Positions 27,101 to 38,234 are shown, counted from the first letter of the stretch. The stretch: DNA of 64,000 nt from Rostratula benghalensis (GCA_013399305.1 VXAI01000114.1:2648624-2712623); one strand, 5' to 3'. Notes: generated by a model not told the origin, from the letters alone. Translations and numbers: made by a program.

Positions 27101-30100
27101 TAAATCAATCTGAGATAAAACTATCAAGTTAGACCCCAACATGTACAAATAGCCCCCACCCTCAGTAACTCCTGCACAGCTGATGATGCTGTCCTGGCTG
27201 CAGCTTTAGCAGAGCTGATGGATGCAGTTGTGATTTTGACCCCAAAGGTGCTCCTTCAGGTCCCCCAAAGGAATGTTTTCTCCCCAAAACAGGACTCAAA
27301 CTAACCATAGCTATTGCTTGCTAAGATTAAACAAGATGTGATACCTTTCTGAAAAAGAAACAGTTAATTATTGGTGATGAGGTACTTCCTCTGGCGATCA
27401 ACTTCCCTGTTCTCTCAGAGGGACATCACATGTGGTGGTTTGGGAGCTGCTGTATTCTTTCAGCAATTCCCATGTGTTTGAGTCTACAAAGACAGTCAAG
27501 GAGAAAAAAGCCAAGCTGCTGCTGCTGCTGCAGATGTGCACACCCTGCTCCCTTCCTATCGCTCCTGGTACCAAGGGGAAAACACTGTCTGGAATAAAGT
27601 GGCACCATTCCCTTTCCTGCTACAGCCTCTTTCAAACCTTAATCCTAATTTTGCTCTGTGTGCTCTGCCCCAACCTCTCCCTGTGTACAATTTGTGCTCT
27701 GGAAACTGCTGCTGCCCTCTCCAGGGCCAGCACCAGTCCCTGCTCTGATGTTGCCACAAATGCTGTGCCAGCAGGTGCTCCACCATGGAATCAAACAGCT
27801 ACAGGAAAGACTTATGTGTTTTCCTTCTTCTTCTTCTTCTTCCTCCATTAGTTACTACGTGGGTATGTGTGGTGATGGTGCCAACGATTGTGGGGTATGT
27901 AGGAGCTCATCTTCCCTTCTTGTGAAATTTCACCTTTTTCAACCTAAGGAGGGCTGTGACAAGAGGCTGCCCAGCACCACTTGTCACAAGCTTTTCCTGC
28001 ATTAGCCCATGGGGGACAGTTGGTCAGTGTGTCATTACAAAATATTACCTACGTGATTTTTTTTTTTCCATATTAACATAGACAGTAATAGAGAATTACT
28101 GATTTGATTTCTGCTCCCCACCCCTCCCCCCAAAATAGGGGCAAGGGACATCTTATACATTTGTTCAAATTTACAATTGCAAATTATTATGTTATTTGTT
28201 ATATTATTCTAACAATGGCTATCATAATATATTTTTTTAATAATGCATTAGATTGCTTTGTAGACATTGTCCATAGACTACGCTTGAGCACTAAACCAGA
28301 GGTGACAAGGCCAGGTGACAGAGAGTTCATAAAGACAGCAATAAAAGAAAAACAAACAGGAGATTGAAAGGAATAGAAAGAGGATAAAATAGTGATTTAA
28401 AGAGTTTAGGAGATGGTTTAACAGCAGAGGTATGCACAAACTCCAGAGTGGGAAACAGACCACAGAGTAGTTCAAAGGATTGTAACTAGGTATAATGGGA
28501 TTAAATGAACAAAAGAAATATTTAAGCTCCAGGGAAGGGAAGATATCTGGAAAATGAGATCAGCTGGGCCACAGAATAGAGGAAGATCAATTACAAAAGA
28601 CACTTGAAGCAACATTTGTAAAGCACCAGTAAACAGACTGTGTGGAGTGGGTGTCTGTCCATCTTCTTTTACTCCTGTGGGTTTCAGGCATTGAAAATGG
28701 CCCATGCAGGGATATCCCTGTCGGAGCAGGAGGCATCTGTAGCCTCACCCTTCACCTCCCAAATCCCTAACATCCAGTGTGTGCCGGAGCTGATCAGGTG
28801 AGTTTGTCGGGTGTCTCAGGGAGCTGCTGCCTGCTCTGAGCTCAGGGATTGGGGTCACAAGTGGGCATGCACTACCCTCAAAGATGCTGCTAAACCAAAC
28901 CTAATTCCTCAGGAACTATATAAAATAGAGCAGAAGGGTTTTTGGATCTTCAAATTCCAGTGCTGGCAGGGTTTTTTTCTGCTTTCAGGGAAGTATTTGC
29001 CATCATGGCTGATATTTTTGGAACAGGTACAGCAGGAGAGTGGCATGAAAGGGCAGTTATAACAGTGACTAGAATTGCTTGCCATTACATTAAGATATTG
29101 ATATCCATATGCTGCACATGGTCATGGAACAGCTAGTAATAAGGCCATTTAACCAAATGTATGCAAAGACAATTACTTGCTTGTGTAGAAATGTGCTTGA
29201 TTCCCAGAACTGTTGAGCAAATTAGTAATAAAAAAGCAATAGCAGCTTAATCCAGGTATTAAACTTGTAGCTGCAGAATAAAACAAAAGAAACAAAACAC
29301 TGCAGATGAAGGGTTAAGTGGCTTTCAGTATCTTAAGGCTAAAATATTTGTCTATGGAATTTGAGCTGTTTTCTATTCTTCTTAGAGATCCTAGACAAAA
29401 GGAGTTGCCCTCCCAAGAAGAAGAAACCATCTGTAGCACTAAACCCTCAGTACTGTAGCTGTAAGGCTGGTGGTTTTACTTTGTTTTGTGCTTTGAGCAG
29501 GGAAGGTCGAGCTGCTTTGGTTGCTTCCTTCGCTGTGGTTAAATACCTGACCCTTTATGGCCTGATTCAGTTTGTTGGTACCGCCCTGCTGTTTTGGGTA
29601 AGTGTTTTGTGCCAATCTTTTATCATAAGCTGTGCTCACCATCAGTTTTTATCTTTAGTAGTATTTATTACTCAGCAGGGAAGAAAAGGCAGACAGAGCT
29701 TCAAGGAACAACAAAGATGTGAAAAGCTGGATAATTAACAACAGGGAGTAGATTGGTTGTAGGGACGCCCACCCCACTCCCCAGGGAAAAAGCCTAGTGA
29801 TAAAACTTCATCTCTTCCAAAAGAAAAAGGGAATTAGAAGGGGTGTGGGTGTGTGTGAGTCCTGCCTCGCAGGGTGGTGGAGGCCCAGGAGCAGGACTTG
29901 CTGTAAAATAAGAGCCTTGGGAGAGCAGCTGCTTCTCTCTGCTGGGAAAAAAAGCTTGAAAAATAAGTGAGCATCTCAGGCAGATGAATGAGGGTAGTTA
30001 AAGGAAAATTACCATTGTGTATCATCAGTGTGTTATGAATCCTCAAAAATGTTAACACAAGAAAAATAGTGAAGGAAATTCACCGGTGGATTTACTCTGG

Positions 30101-33100
30101 GCTACCTCTCTTGCCTCAGTTCATGCACATCTGTCTGTGCACAGTCCTGCAGAGGACAAAGGGCAAGAAGCAAACTGGGTGGCTCTGAATCCACAAGGCA
30201 TGGCCCAATGGCAAACAGGGAGGGTTCGTGGGTCTCCACATCCACTAGTTTGGGCACACCAAATTTGTCCATGTCCCCACTACCCAAAGACATTTCAAAC
30301 CTGGCACAGAGCAAAATTCTGGCTGTCATTGTTTTTACTGTGGGCAGGTTGGGCGCAACCTGGTTTAAGTGGTCCAAGGGGCATTGGTATCTGCTGGAAG
30401 AAGGGTGGGAAAATATTCAAATGCTATGTTCAAGTGTTGGGTTGCCCACAAGTGCTATGAATTAGCAAGAGATTCTGATGAATCCAGCTGACACCTGTCA
30501 GGACCTGCTAGTCCTCATGGGGCTGCATCAGGGCTACGAGGCTGCTGTTGCTGGCATGACATTGCTCTGAGATAGCATCAGATGCTACAGTTTGTATCAT
30601 CAAAGTTGACATTGGTTCTCTGATGCTGCCTTTGCTTTTGTTCCAGCAACTTCAGATCTTTGGGATTCACCAGTATTTGATACAAGACGTCATCATTACC
30701 CTTTTGGTTTGCCTAACAAGTAAGCCACTCGGGGAAACCAGCTGTGTCTCTTTGAGAGCCTGAGTTTAGGTGGTTGAATTCACCTCCCAGTAAAAATTAA
30801 AATGAGTCAAATTCTGCTTTCAATAAGATCATAACCATTAAAGCTAGAGCAATTCCCAAGGCCTAGAGCCTGGGATTTGGCTTGTACTCCTTTGCAAATA
30901 TGGCTGCAGAACCCTACATAACTGATAGGATTTGGATATGAGACTCGACTGGAAGAGGAGCAATTGCTCTGACTATTAGTGACTATTAGTGGGATCAGAC
31001 AGCATAAAATCAGCTCCTGGTCTCCTGTGCATTCCTGGCATTAGACCAAGTATGGTTCTTAGACTCCACTGGAGATCCCCACCTGCAAGTGAGGGTGATA
31101 TTCCCCATCTTCTCTCTCTGTTCTCTTGAAGGGGAGATTCAGAGGAAGCTCAGATGGAAAATACTGGAGATCAAAGCCATTTCTTGCCTGCTTATTAGGG
31201 CCAAGCTTTGCAGCTTTCACCTGTGATGAGGGGGTAGGAGTCTGTGTGTGGCTCTGCTTGCCCAGCAAATGCAGAGGGATGCTGAGGACTGCAAATGTCT
31301 CTGGTTTCTCTCCAGTGAGCTTGACCGAAGCCTATCCAAAGCTGGCACCTTATCGCCCTCCTGGCCAGCTCATCTCTCCTCCCTTGCTGCTCTCCATCAT
31401 CCTCAACGTGTGCTTTACCATCATCATGCAAACCTGTGGCTTTCTTTTGGTGAAGAAGCAGCCCTGGTATGTAGCACTGGCCAGCCAGAGGTAAGTCCCT
31501 CCTTTTGTTTCTGGTCCCCAGCTTGCAGATCATGTTGCTGCTGTGTGCAGGGGACACCCCAGCCTGGCCATGACCTGCAGCTAGGCACAGTGAGGGATCA
31601 GAGTGGGACAATTTCCACCACCACCACACCTCCCCAGCTGTGTGTGTACTCAGCAGAGCATTGCCAAGGCAAAATGAAGTTGCAGTAGATGCTACACTCA
31701 AATCCAAAGGGTCAGCCTGAGGGCTAACAGACGCATATCTTTCCAAAGCTTCCTTCAAAGCCCATCTGGAAATGCTGGATGCCTGGTACCAGACCAGGAG
31801 GCTGTGGTGGGTGCCCATTCCCAGGGTCTTAGGGTGGCAGGGGGTGGCCAGCCTCCCACCCTCCTCCCGCTGCCCTCTCCCAGGGTCCAGGGCAGTACAG
31901 GTCTCCCAGGAAATAATATTATATATTATCTGTATAATATTGTATACAACATATTGTAATATATGTATTCATGACCAGCACATTATCATGCAGAACTGAA
32001 GTGGCAGGGCAGGAGGCCCAGCCAGGTGGTTCAGTGGGGATACTCACAGATGCCAGGGCTCAGCTGGAGCCATTTCCCTGCGGCTGCATGGATGTGTTGC
32101 AGGGCAAGTGTGCCAGAGAGATGTGTAGACAGTTGGAGCACGCATCTTGAACAGTGCTATCATTACCCACAAACCAGAAAATTAAGCTATTTGGGTTTTT
32201 TTGTTTTAAAACCTTTGAGTTTTACTCCTCTAGGTGATACCTGTTTATAGTGGGCTGGGTCAGGGAGGAATGGGAATTGTTTGCATCTTACTGTTTCTGG
32301 AGAAAGCAGGAACAAAATGCTGGATGTTACCTTACAGACATTGCTCTTCAGGGAACAACACCGTGTCCCCCACCAGCCTGGGGGGAAACGCTACCAGCAG
32401 TGGTGCCCAGAGCAGCGTCCTCAGTTATGAAGACACTACACTGTGGCCACTGTCTTCTATGAACTGCATCATTGTGGCCTTTGTCTTTTCCAAGGGAAAG
32501 CCCTTCCGGAAGCCCATCTACACCAACTGTGAGTAGAGTTGGAGTAACATGTGCTCCCACAGACTCTCATTCCTACCCCAAAACAACCCTGGCAGTTGAG
32601 GCTGCTAGGGAAGGGATGCTGTGGATTTTTCTGTGCCTGCAAGTGTGACTGGCATGTCAAGTAGCTGCTGGTTTACGTGACCTCCTACGTCTCCATTTCT
32701 AACAAAGCTCAGTGAGCAGTGGTTATGTTAGCTTCTTCACGGAGGTAAGAAGCAGCAGAGCTGAAAAAGGAGACTGCATCTTGTTTTGGAAAATATGTGC
32801 TTTTCAGAAGATGATAGGCTGGATTTAGAGCAGAACTGTGTATTATTTTGAACACAGAGAGCATATGAGGATCAGATATATTTGTTTCAAAATACACACA
32901 TCAGAAAGAGTTCCTCTGAGATTCACGGTCTTACCTTGCCTGACTTCAATTCCTAGAGATCAGAGAGAGAAAAGTCTGTGATAATATCACTTTAAATCCT
33001 CTCACAATAACCTTTCTTTTTGTGCTTGAGTTTTGCTGAGGTGATTTAGCTCTTCTAGCCACCAGCTCCTTTACAGTTGCAGCTCATAGATGTGGGCAGG

Positions 33101-35761
33101 ACTTTGCTTCACCCCGAAAGAATTGATTTCATTAACTATTTTGTTAAAAGGGAGGTCTCAAACCCATTTCACAGAGCACTGATCACCTGCAGAATACAGG
33201 TGAGACCAGAAAGAAGCTGCCCTGCAAGCAAGACGGGACAGAGGACTCTGTCAGCTCACAAACCTGCACACGCTTCTCTGTGTTTTATCCCTGTTTGGGG
33301 ACAATCCCTAGGAGGAAACAAAGGACAATTCCCTTGGTTTTGCCACCCACTCAGCCCTCTCCCGCTTGGCAGTGAGAAGGTTGTCAGGAGGCCATTGGGA
33401 GCTGTTCACCCAATTGACCAGCTGGTTTTAAGATGTTCAGCTCCTGGTGATTGCCAGGAGTTTGGCACCTCTGAGCCATTTGCCATTGCTCTGTGGCCTC
33501 CTGCTCCTTTGGAAGGGGATGTAAAACTGGACAAATTCTTCTCTGTGGAAGGCACAGGTATAGCCCACTTTTGCACCATGCTGGTAGCAGAAAGCCCTGT
33601 CTGCCCCCCCCATCCCACCCCAGAAAGTCAGTCTGTGAAAATGAGCAGCCTCCTCTGCTGCCTGTGGCCCAGGTGTGTGGCTGAGCATGTGGAGGAGCAA
33701 GCACAGGAGATGGGATGCTGGTGTGGCTCACAGCAGTGCCGTTTTGAGGCAGTTTTCTGTGGTTGTATAAGAATCAGAATGTGCCAAATCCCTTGTACAA
33801 GAAAAACTAGCGTAGGTGGTGAGCTTTGCAGCAAGCTGCTGGGGAGTAACTCCTCTAGTTTCAATTCCACAACTCTTCTTTTGAGGGGGAAGGCATTTTA
33901 CATGATGGCATTTGGGGCTCCTGGCAGCATATTTGCAGAGTTTGGTCACCAACATCCTTCCCTCCCAGGGCCACAAATGTTTTTCTTTCCCTAGATGTGT
34001 TTTCAGTCCTTCTGGCTTTGCAGCTTGCGATCTGCCTCTTCCTCTTCTTTGCTGACATTGATGCTGTCTACAGTGGCATGGAGGTAAGTGCAAACAGATT
34101 GTGCATTTCCTTTTCATGCCACGTACTACGTGTACAGAGCAGAAGCTTGGAAGTGAATGTGCTGATCCGATGCTGACTGAGCAGCTCTTTCAAAACTTCT
34201 CTAACATCCTTCTGACAAGGATGTGATTAATGAGGTAGTCCTCTTTGCCTCTAAAGGGTGGCAAAAGGGAGAGGAAAAAGAGTTTATAGTTTGCTGAGCT
34301 TTTCTTAACACACAGTGAGGTGGACTGTGGTTTTTGCATGTGGTTTTGCACCTGCCTCCAGCTCTAGCCCCCAAAGCTAGGAATGGCCCAGCCCTGCAGC
34401 TGGTCCCTTGCATCCTACATGGGATGGATTCAGGTGGAGGCCTGGCATCAGGACAGGCGCACACACAGAGTGAAAGGAGCCACACATTGTGCATTAGCTG
34501 CAGCTCCCCACAAGTATTTGGGTACTGGATCCTGCTCCAGGCACCTGATCTGCTGGTTTCAGCAGTAGCCTAAGTAGCTGAGATGAGTTAGCCAGTGCTG
34601 TGCCGTGGGGAATCTGGCATCAAACCTTCCAAGATCTCTGTGACAAGGAATTACTGTCACTTCCTACTGCCTTGCCACTGAGAAAATGTTAGTCAGCCTC
34701 TCAAATCATTAGGAACAGATGCAAATTTTGGCAAGGCATTTAAACCTAATTGCTGTTCATGTCTTTTCCAACAGTTTCTTTGCACTCCCATGATCTGGAG
34801 AGTTTACATCCTACTGATGCTCATGGTCACCTTCTGTGTATGTTTTTTTACAGAGGTGAGTGCATTTTTTTACAGGGGTAAACAGGAGCNNNNNNNNNNN
34901 NNNNNNNNNNNNNNNNNNNNNNNNNNNNNNNNNNTGTCAATCAAATCCATTTTGTGTAGCACCAGAGATTATTTAGACCACATCTCTTAGGCCTTTAGGG
35001 AGAGAGAGAGGGAGACTGAGCTGAAGTGCAGCTTCCAGGGAAGAGCTGCTACCCTGGCTCTCGGGGGACCAAACTGTAGCACGGGTCAGGCACTTGGCAT
35101 GGGTTTTAGAACAACTACTTTCCTCTTGCCCTACAATCGATCAGGCCAGAGAATGTGTAGGCTTTGCAGTTGGATGTTGCAGTAATGATTAAGCCCTAAA
35201 GCATTGTGTGGGTCAAGGCTTGCTGTGTGTCAACCCCGGGGTGACAGTCCCCTGCAAGGAGCAGCAGTGCCTGGCCATCCCACAGCCTGGGGATAAAAAA
35301 CATGCCCCCTGATTATCCTCTTCAGCCAAACAGACTGAGATCAGGGTTGCTTGATGTAACCAAGCACTCTTCCCCTGGATGAGGACAGTGGCTTCTGACA
35401 GCTGTGTTACTGAAGGGGGGGGCACACACAGGCCCCCAGCACTGTGCTCCCCATGGGACTCAGGGGTTGCATGTGTAGTGAGGGATAGTGTTTGTCCCCA
35501 AGTGGTCCTTCCTCCCAGTGGAGGGCAGCAGCACTGACCCTGCACCATGTCACTCCACAGGATGTTATCCTGCAGAACAAGCACCTCTGGCTGCTGCTTA
35601 AAGCCTGGTTTGGGTACCAGTCAAAGAGCCAGTACCGAAAATGGCAGAGGATGCTGCAGAGGGATCCCAACTGGCCTCCCAGAAACAGAAGAGACTTTGC
35701 AGTGAAAAGCATAGATGAGATTTACATTAACCCCACCTATGAACACAGCAACGAGGACTAG
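3124..35761 (+). CDS. ATP13A5: P5B-type cation-transporting ATPase, ATP13A5 (ATP13A4/5 clade), complete, 30 coding exons
   Basis: P5B ATPases are multi-pass pumps of the endolysosomal/plasma membrane system; ATP13A2 and ATP13A3 move polyamines, and the ATP13A5 substrate is less clear. Exons: 3124-3186, 7163-7336, 8387-8533, 8754-8824, 8901-8981, 9513-9582, 11669-11803, 13947-14019, 14821-14952, 15568-15738, 15972-16129, 16382-16570, 16803-16864, 19895-20045, 21339-21407, 22468-22624, 24058-24175, 24802-24926, 25089-25252, 25825-25947, 26769-26848, 27852-27894, 28688-28797, 29501-29597, 30647-30719, 31316-31490, 32338-32528, 33995-34083, 34775-34855, 35561-35761. All are GT-AG with matching phases, giving 3573 nt and 1190 aa, close to the family size of about 1200. 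Motifs: TGES at 315-318, PPTIP at 444-448, DKTGTLT with the phosphorylated Asp at 487, KGAPE at 620-624, GDGAND at 845-850. Motif wording and the convergent PLAAT1 neighbour favour ATP13A5 over ATP13A4, judged from memory; the paralogue call is less certain than the family. Confidence 0.93.
3187..7162 (+). other. Intron 1 of the ATP13A5-like gene
   Basis: The longest intron of the gene, about 4 kb. Apart from the CR1 fragment at 6868-6998 I see no exon or RNA gene. It has a moderately GC-rich stretch at about 4900-5330. Confidence 0.75.
6868..6998 (-). mobile_element. CR1 LINE fragment, antisense
   Basis: Begins TCATAGAATGG, continues with GGAAGGGACCTTAAAGATCA and GGTCTCCCTGGAGCC, then CTTCTCCAGGCTGAACAACC: the reverse complement of a CR1 3' end with an internal deletion. 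It lies in intron 1 of the ATP13A5-like gene. Confidence 0.85.
7163..9582 (+). CDS. ATP13A5: ATP13A5 exons 2-6: N-terminal domain
   Basis: Residues 22-202. A hydrophobic stretch at about 34-53 (starting ALCIAGY, ending LLLLFYW) follows the cytosolic start and matches the membrane-inserting N-terminal segment found only in P5B pumps. Next comes the conserved region that includes KIRYVW and IHHKFGAGL, and then the LVCGPN motif just before the first core transmembrane helix. Exon 5 ends inside an Arg codon that is completed by exon 6. Confidence 0.9.
9583..13946 (+). other. Introns 6 and 7 of the ATP13A5-like gene
   Basis: Two introns of about 2.1 kb each flanking exon 7 (11669-11803). They hold no repeat family I recognise, only a short TA run near 12540-12552. 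Confidence 0.7.
11669..15738 (+). CDS. ATP13A5: ATP13A5 exons 7-10: TM1-TM2 and actuator domain
   Basis: Exon 7 (residues 203-247) encodes two hydrophobic helices around an SQGYTEYS turn. Exons 8-10 encode the actuator domain: the LVPGD motif, the NEGMLTGES dephosphorylation loop (TGES 315-318, split between exons 9 and 10) and the LFCGTEV segment. Exon 8 has a tandem CAGCAG acceptor at 13944-13949; inclusion of the second CAG as Gln (start 13947) matches the remembered mammalian spacing best. Confidence 0.9.
15972..16864 (+). CDS. ATP13A5: ATP13A5 exons 11-13: TM3-TM4 and phosphorylation site
   Basis: TM3 lies at about residues 400-421 and TM4 at about 432-455. The TM4 signature reads PPTIP (444-448), whereas P5B pumps usually have PPALP. 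The conserved FCISPQRIN and LVCFDK segments follow. The phosphorylation motif is split between exons: DK ends exon 12 and [13 protein letters not shown] opens exon 13. The exon 12 acceptor is a tandem CAGAAG, so Lys426 may be optional. Confidence 0.92.
16865..19894 (+). other. Intron 13 of the ATP13A5-like gene, with an AT-rich candidate regulatory block
   Basis: About 3 kb. The first 2 kb are AT-rich with many TAAT/ATTA motifs (for example TATTAATTAATTAATAAG near 18397-18414) and lack recognisable repeats; the last 0.5 kb is CR1. Confidence 0.5.
19398..19815 (-). mobile_element. CR1 LINE fragment, antisense (about 420 bp)
   Basis: Starts CATAGAATGG, with GGAAGGGACCTTAAAGATCA, the typical TTCCAGCCCCCTGTCATGGG and GAATTTCTTCC segments, and ends near CTTCTCCAGACTGAACAACC and CTCTCAGCCTGTCTT. 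Intron 13 of the ATP13A5-like gene, ending about 80 bases before exon 14. Confidence 0.92.
19895..26848 (+). CDS. ATP13A5: ATP13A5 exons 14-21: nucleotide-binding and P-domain parts
   Basis: Exon 14 carries the MVSCHSL and [13 protein letters not shown] motifs. Exon 16 carries the [14 protein letters not shown] segment and KGAPE (620-624), which line the nucleotide-binding pocket. Exons 17-19 carry [24 protein letters not shown] and the hinge motif VTGDNLQTA. Exon 21 encodes [18 protein letters not shown] of the P domain. Exon 20 (residues EMCVNT to LLPK) is the variable part, as expected for the family. Confidence 0.9.
27825..27842 (+). repeat. (TTC)6 microsatellite at the exon 22 acceptor
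   Basis: Six TTC units that form most of the polypyrimidine tract of the acceptor at 27851. Confidence 0.95.
27852..27894 (+). CDS. ATP13A5: ATP13A5 exon 22: 43-nt exon encoding the GDGAND catalytic loop
   Basis: This very small exon encodes [14 protein letters not shown] (GDGAND at 845-850), the Mg2+-binding hinge of the P domain. Skipping it would shift the frame and abolish activity. Its polypyrimidine tract contains a (TTC)6 run at 27825-27842, directly before CTCCATTAG. Confidence 0.9.
28688..35761 (+). CDS. ATP13A5: ATP13A5 exons 23-30: C-terminal transmembrane half
   Basis: Starts with [20 protein letters not shown], continues through REGRAAL and the TM5-TM6 region (exons 24-25), then [14 protein letters not shown] (exon 26), a luminal loop with two N-glycosylation sequons (Asn1010, Asn1021; exon 27), [12 protein letters not shown], and the last helices (exons 28-29). 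It ends with the cytosolic tail WPPRNRRDF...YEHSNED. The stop codon is at 35759-35761. The gap at 34890-34934 falls in the last intron and removes no coding sequence. Confidence 0.9.
34890..34934. other. Assembly gap (45 N)
   Basis: A run of 45 undetermined bases in the last intron of the ATP13A5-like gene, 35 bases after exon 29. The left flank holds a near-duplicate of the exon 29 end. Confidence 1.
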
Positions 35762-37050
35762 GTGAGACCCTGCAGCTGGGTGTGGGTCTGCACAGTGATG
35801 GCAGCCTCCTGACATGAACTGACCAGCCCATGTTTTCATCTCTTGATGTGCACCAGAGTCAGATGATTGAAATCCCTGCACAAACCCAGCTATTCAGGGG
35901 CAGGCTGGGCCTGTATTGGCCCCGTCCCAGAGCACAGGCAAGGATTGTTCTCTCAGCTGCTGATAAAATAACAGCCTTGACTCTACTCCATGGAAACAAC
36001 AGATTTTGGGCCTTGCCAGCATCTCATACAAAGGCTCAAAAATACTGAATACAGTGAAACAATGGCTTCTGCTGCTCCACATCACACTCTCGCTTCACGT
36101 TTCAGCCACTGCTCTACCAAATCCTGTCAATGTACCCACCAGGCTTTGATGGGAAGGCAATCCAAAATAAGTGACCTAATCTTGATCACACAGAGTAGCA
36201 CATGTACAATTGCAAAATCCTGCATTAAATTAAATGCTGCAGCTTCCAAGAACTACAAGAAAGTTCCCCAGATGAAGTAATACCCATTTTCTTGCATACT
36301 GGAGTGAATTACAGATGTGAGAGGGCACATACACTGCCCTCGCCAGTTCTTGCAGACATAAGTCTTTGAGTATAAGAAAGGTTAAAGCTCACAGACTGCT
36401 GTGAGACCAGGCTGAGAAGGCTGGCAAGGGTGCACAGCTGCTGTACACACGTACACATACAACCCCCCTGTCTATGCTCTGCTGCTGCCAGGTCCTGCCT
36501 GAGATTTGGTGTCACATGGCAGAAAGCAGGGCTAAGCCTTGGGGTCCTGCTCTAATTGGGTCACACCAAGAAGCCAGGGTTCTGATGTGCTCTGGTGCAT
36601 GGCTGTCAGACACCTACAAGAAGCTGAACCCCTCTGCACCCACTCTTCCAACTTCAAGTCATTCAACCACCTAACTAGTTGAGCCAAGAAAGAACTTTTG
36701 GTTGTGTTTGCAGGGAACAAAACAGGAGTTTCAAGTTGTTTTATTATAATACATTTTCCCACATTAAAAAGAAGGAATTTATTTAAATGTAGTAACAGAG
36801 GGCACTACAGAATATGACCAGAAGTCTTGGCTTTGTTATTTCAAACGTTGAAACAACTGATGTTTAAAAAAAGCTTCTGATCCTGTTATGTACATGTTAA
36901 GAGCAGACAAAAATAGCAAGCCTCTTACAGACAGCTCTTTTTCTCTCAGCTCTTCTTACAGTCCAGGCAGTTGCCCGTGGCAAGAGCAACACAGGATTTA
37001 ATTCCTTACACGATTCCAAATATGCAAGTCAGATATTCCTGGTAGAGAGT

Positions 37051-37056
37051 AATAAA
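37051..37056 (+). terminator. Candidate poly(A) signal of the ATP13A5-like gene
   Basis: This AATAAA, 1.29 kb after the stop codon, is the first canonical hexamer I found downstream. A weaker ATTAAA at 36224-36229 would give a shorter 3'UTR. Which one is used cannot be told from sequence. Confidence 0.3.
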
Positions 37057-37335
37057 CCACACTTTCCAAAAACTCTTTTCTTCTAAGAGAAGGCATGTGT
37101 CAGTTTCTTGACAAGAAAGTAGTGGGGCTCCATAGAATTGCAGAAGGGGAATAGGTGCTGCACGGCTTGTTCTTGAGGTATGTCCTTCACAGCACCCCAG
37201 GGACCCTGGCTTGAGGAAGCTTGATCTTGTGCTGGAGCTGCAGACTGCTTAAACTCAGCTTTTGGTCACTGAAAAGCCAATGGCCTGAGCTGCAGGTGGT
37301 AAAGGCACCTGCCTGCCTTGCAATCCATGGTGGTC

Positions 37336-37341
37336 TTTATT
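37336..37341 (-). terminator. Candidate poly(A) signal of PLAAT1
   Basis: AATAAA on the minus strand about 0.9 kb after the PLAAT1 stop codon. Further hexamers at 36778-36783 and 36740-36745 could end longer forms, which would then overlap the ATP13A5 3'UTR. Confidence 0.3.
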
Positions 37342-37372
37342 TAAACCTCAGTGCTTTGCAGCCCAAGGAACT

Positions 37373-37420
37373 GAATCATAAAATAAATGGGTTGGAAGGG
37401 ACCTTAAAGATAATCTAGTA
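37373..37420 (-). mobile_element. Short CR1 fragment, antisense
   Basis: About 48 bases with the diagnostic GGTTGGAAGGGACCTTAAAG core, preceded by a decayed AATCATAAAAT end. It lies between the ATP13A5-like gene and PLAAT1. Confidence 0.7.
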
Positions 37421-37850
37421 AGCTTGGTCAGGTCCAGTAGCAACAATTACTGTGCTTACAGGGATGAAAGAGGAGTTTCAGTGATGCAGTGGTCTCAGCC
37501 TCGAGCAAACACCTGTGTTTTTGTCAGATCCCCCTAGGCTGGGGGTCTGGTGCTCCCAAAGAGGGTCAGAGGAGCCAGGGAAAGGGACACTTTGCAGGCA
37601 GGAAAAAACTGAGCAAGTCACCATTATGCTGAAACCAGAGCCTTCATTCAAAACACTGAGGAATACAATCTGTAAGACCTGCCCTTCCTTCCTGCCTTCT
37701 GCCCTTGCAGGAGCAGTGCAGTTTAGGCATGGCAGGCACAGGCTCCAACACACAGTACCTGCATTGTCTGCCCTTCCACAGGCCTGGGAACCCACCTTTT
37801 TCCACTTGCACAGGCTCTCAGCAGACACACAATAAACCTTCAGCAAAACC

Positions 37851-37872
37851 TTTTTTTTTTTTTTTTTTTTTA
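37851..37872. repeat. Poly(T) tract of 22 bases
   Basis: Uninterrupted T run between the ATP13A5-like gene and PLAAT1. It may be the A-tail of an old retrocopy on the minus strand, but no body was recognised. Confidence 0.9.
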
Positions 37873-38234
37873 AACCGAAACTAGCGTATAAATAAAAATG
37901 TTTCTTCACACAGGTTAAAATAGGTTACTCACAGAAAGTGCCCACAGGACGTAGTGGATAAAAACCAGGATGTGTGCAGAAAGCCTGCACCAGCCCTCAG
38001 CAGAGCACCAGGGACATGAGGACGGAGAATTTCCTCCCAAGCACTCCCAGAATACCACAAAAACCATCCCAGGCAATGAAATAAAAGCAGGTATAGCAAA
38101 CAGGCTAGTGCTGCTCCCGGCAAGGGCAACAGTTGTTAGTAACTTTCGGGGGCAGCTGCAGCCACAGACTGTCCTGGGTCCCATCCCAGCCAGGGTGGCT
38201 CCCTGTCCTGCTCCGAGCTTGTCCCAGCAGCCCA

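Larger units (their letters stand above)
35762..38234. other. Convergent 3' region between the ATP13A5-like gene and PLAAT1
   Basis: Holds the 3'UTRs of both genes, candidate poly(A) signals on both strands, a short CR1 fragment and a 22-base poly(T). No further gene was seen. Confidence 0.7.

Noticed and set aside
29361..29500. Open frame running into exon 24 from the intron
   Set aside because: The pump's frame continues only from the AG at 29499-29500; the upstream part is Lys/Cys-rich intron sequence with no family match.
31195..31818. 207-codon minus-strand open frame
   Set aside because: It is the antisense shadow of ATP13A5 exon 26 and the flanking introns.
31910..31975. AT-rich stretch with small palindromes
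   Set aside because: Simple AT-rich intron sequence; no RNA gene or element end could be supported.
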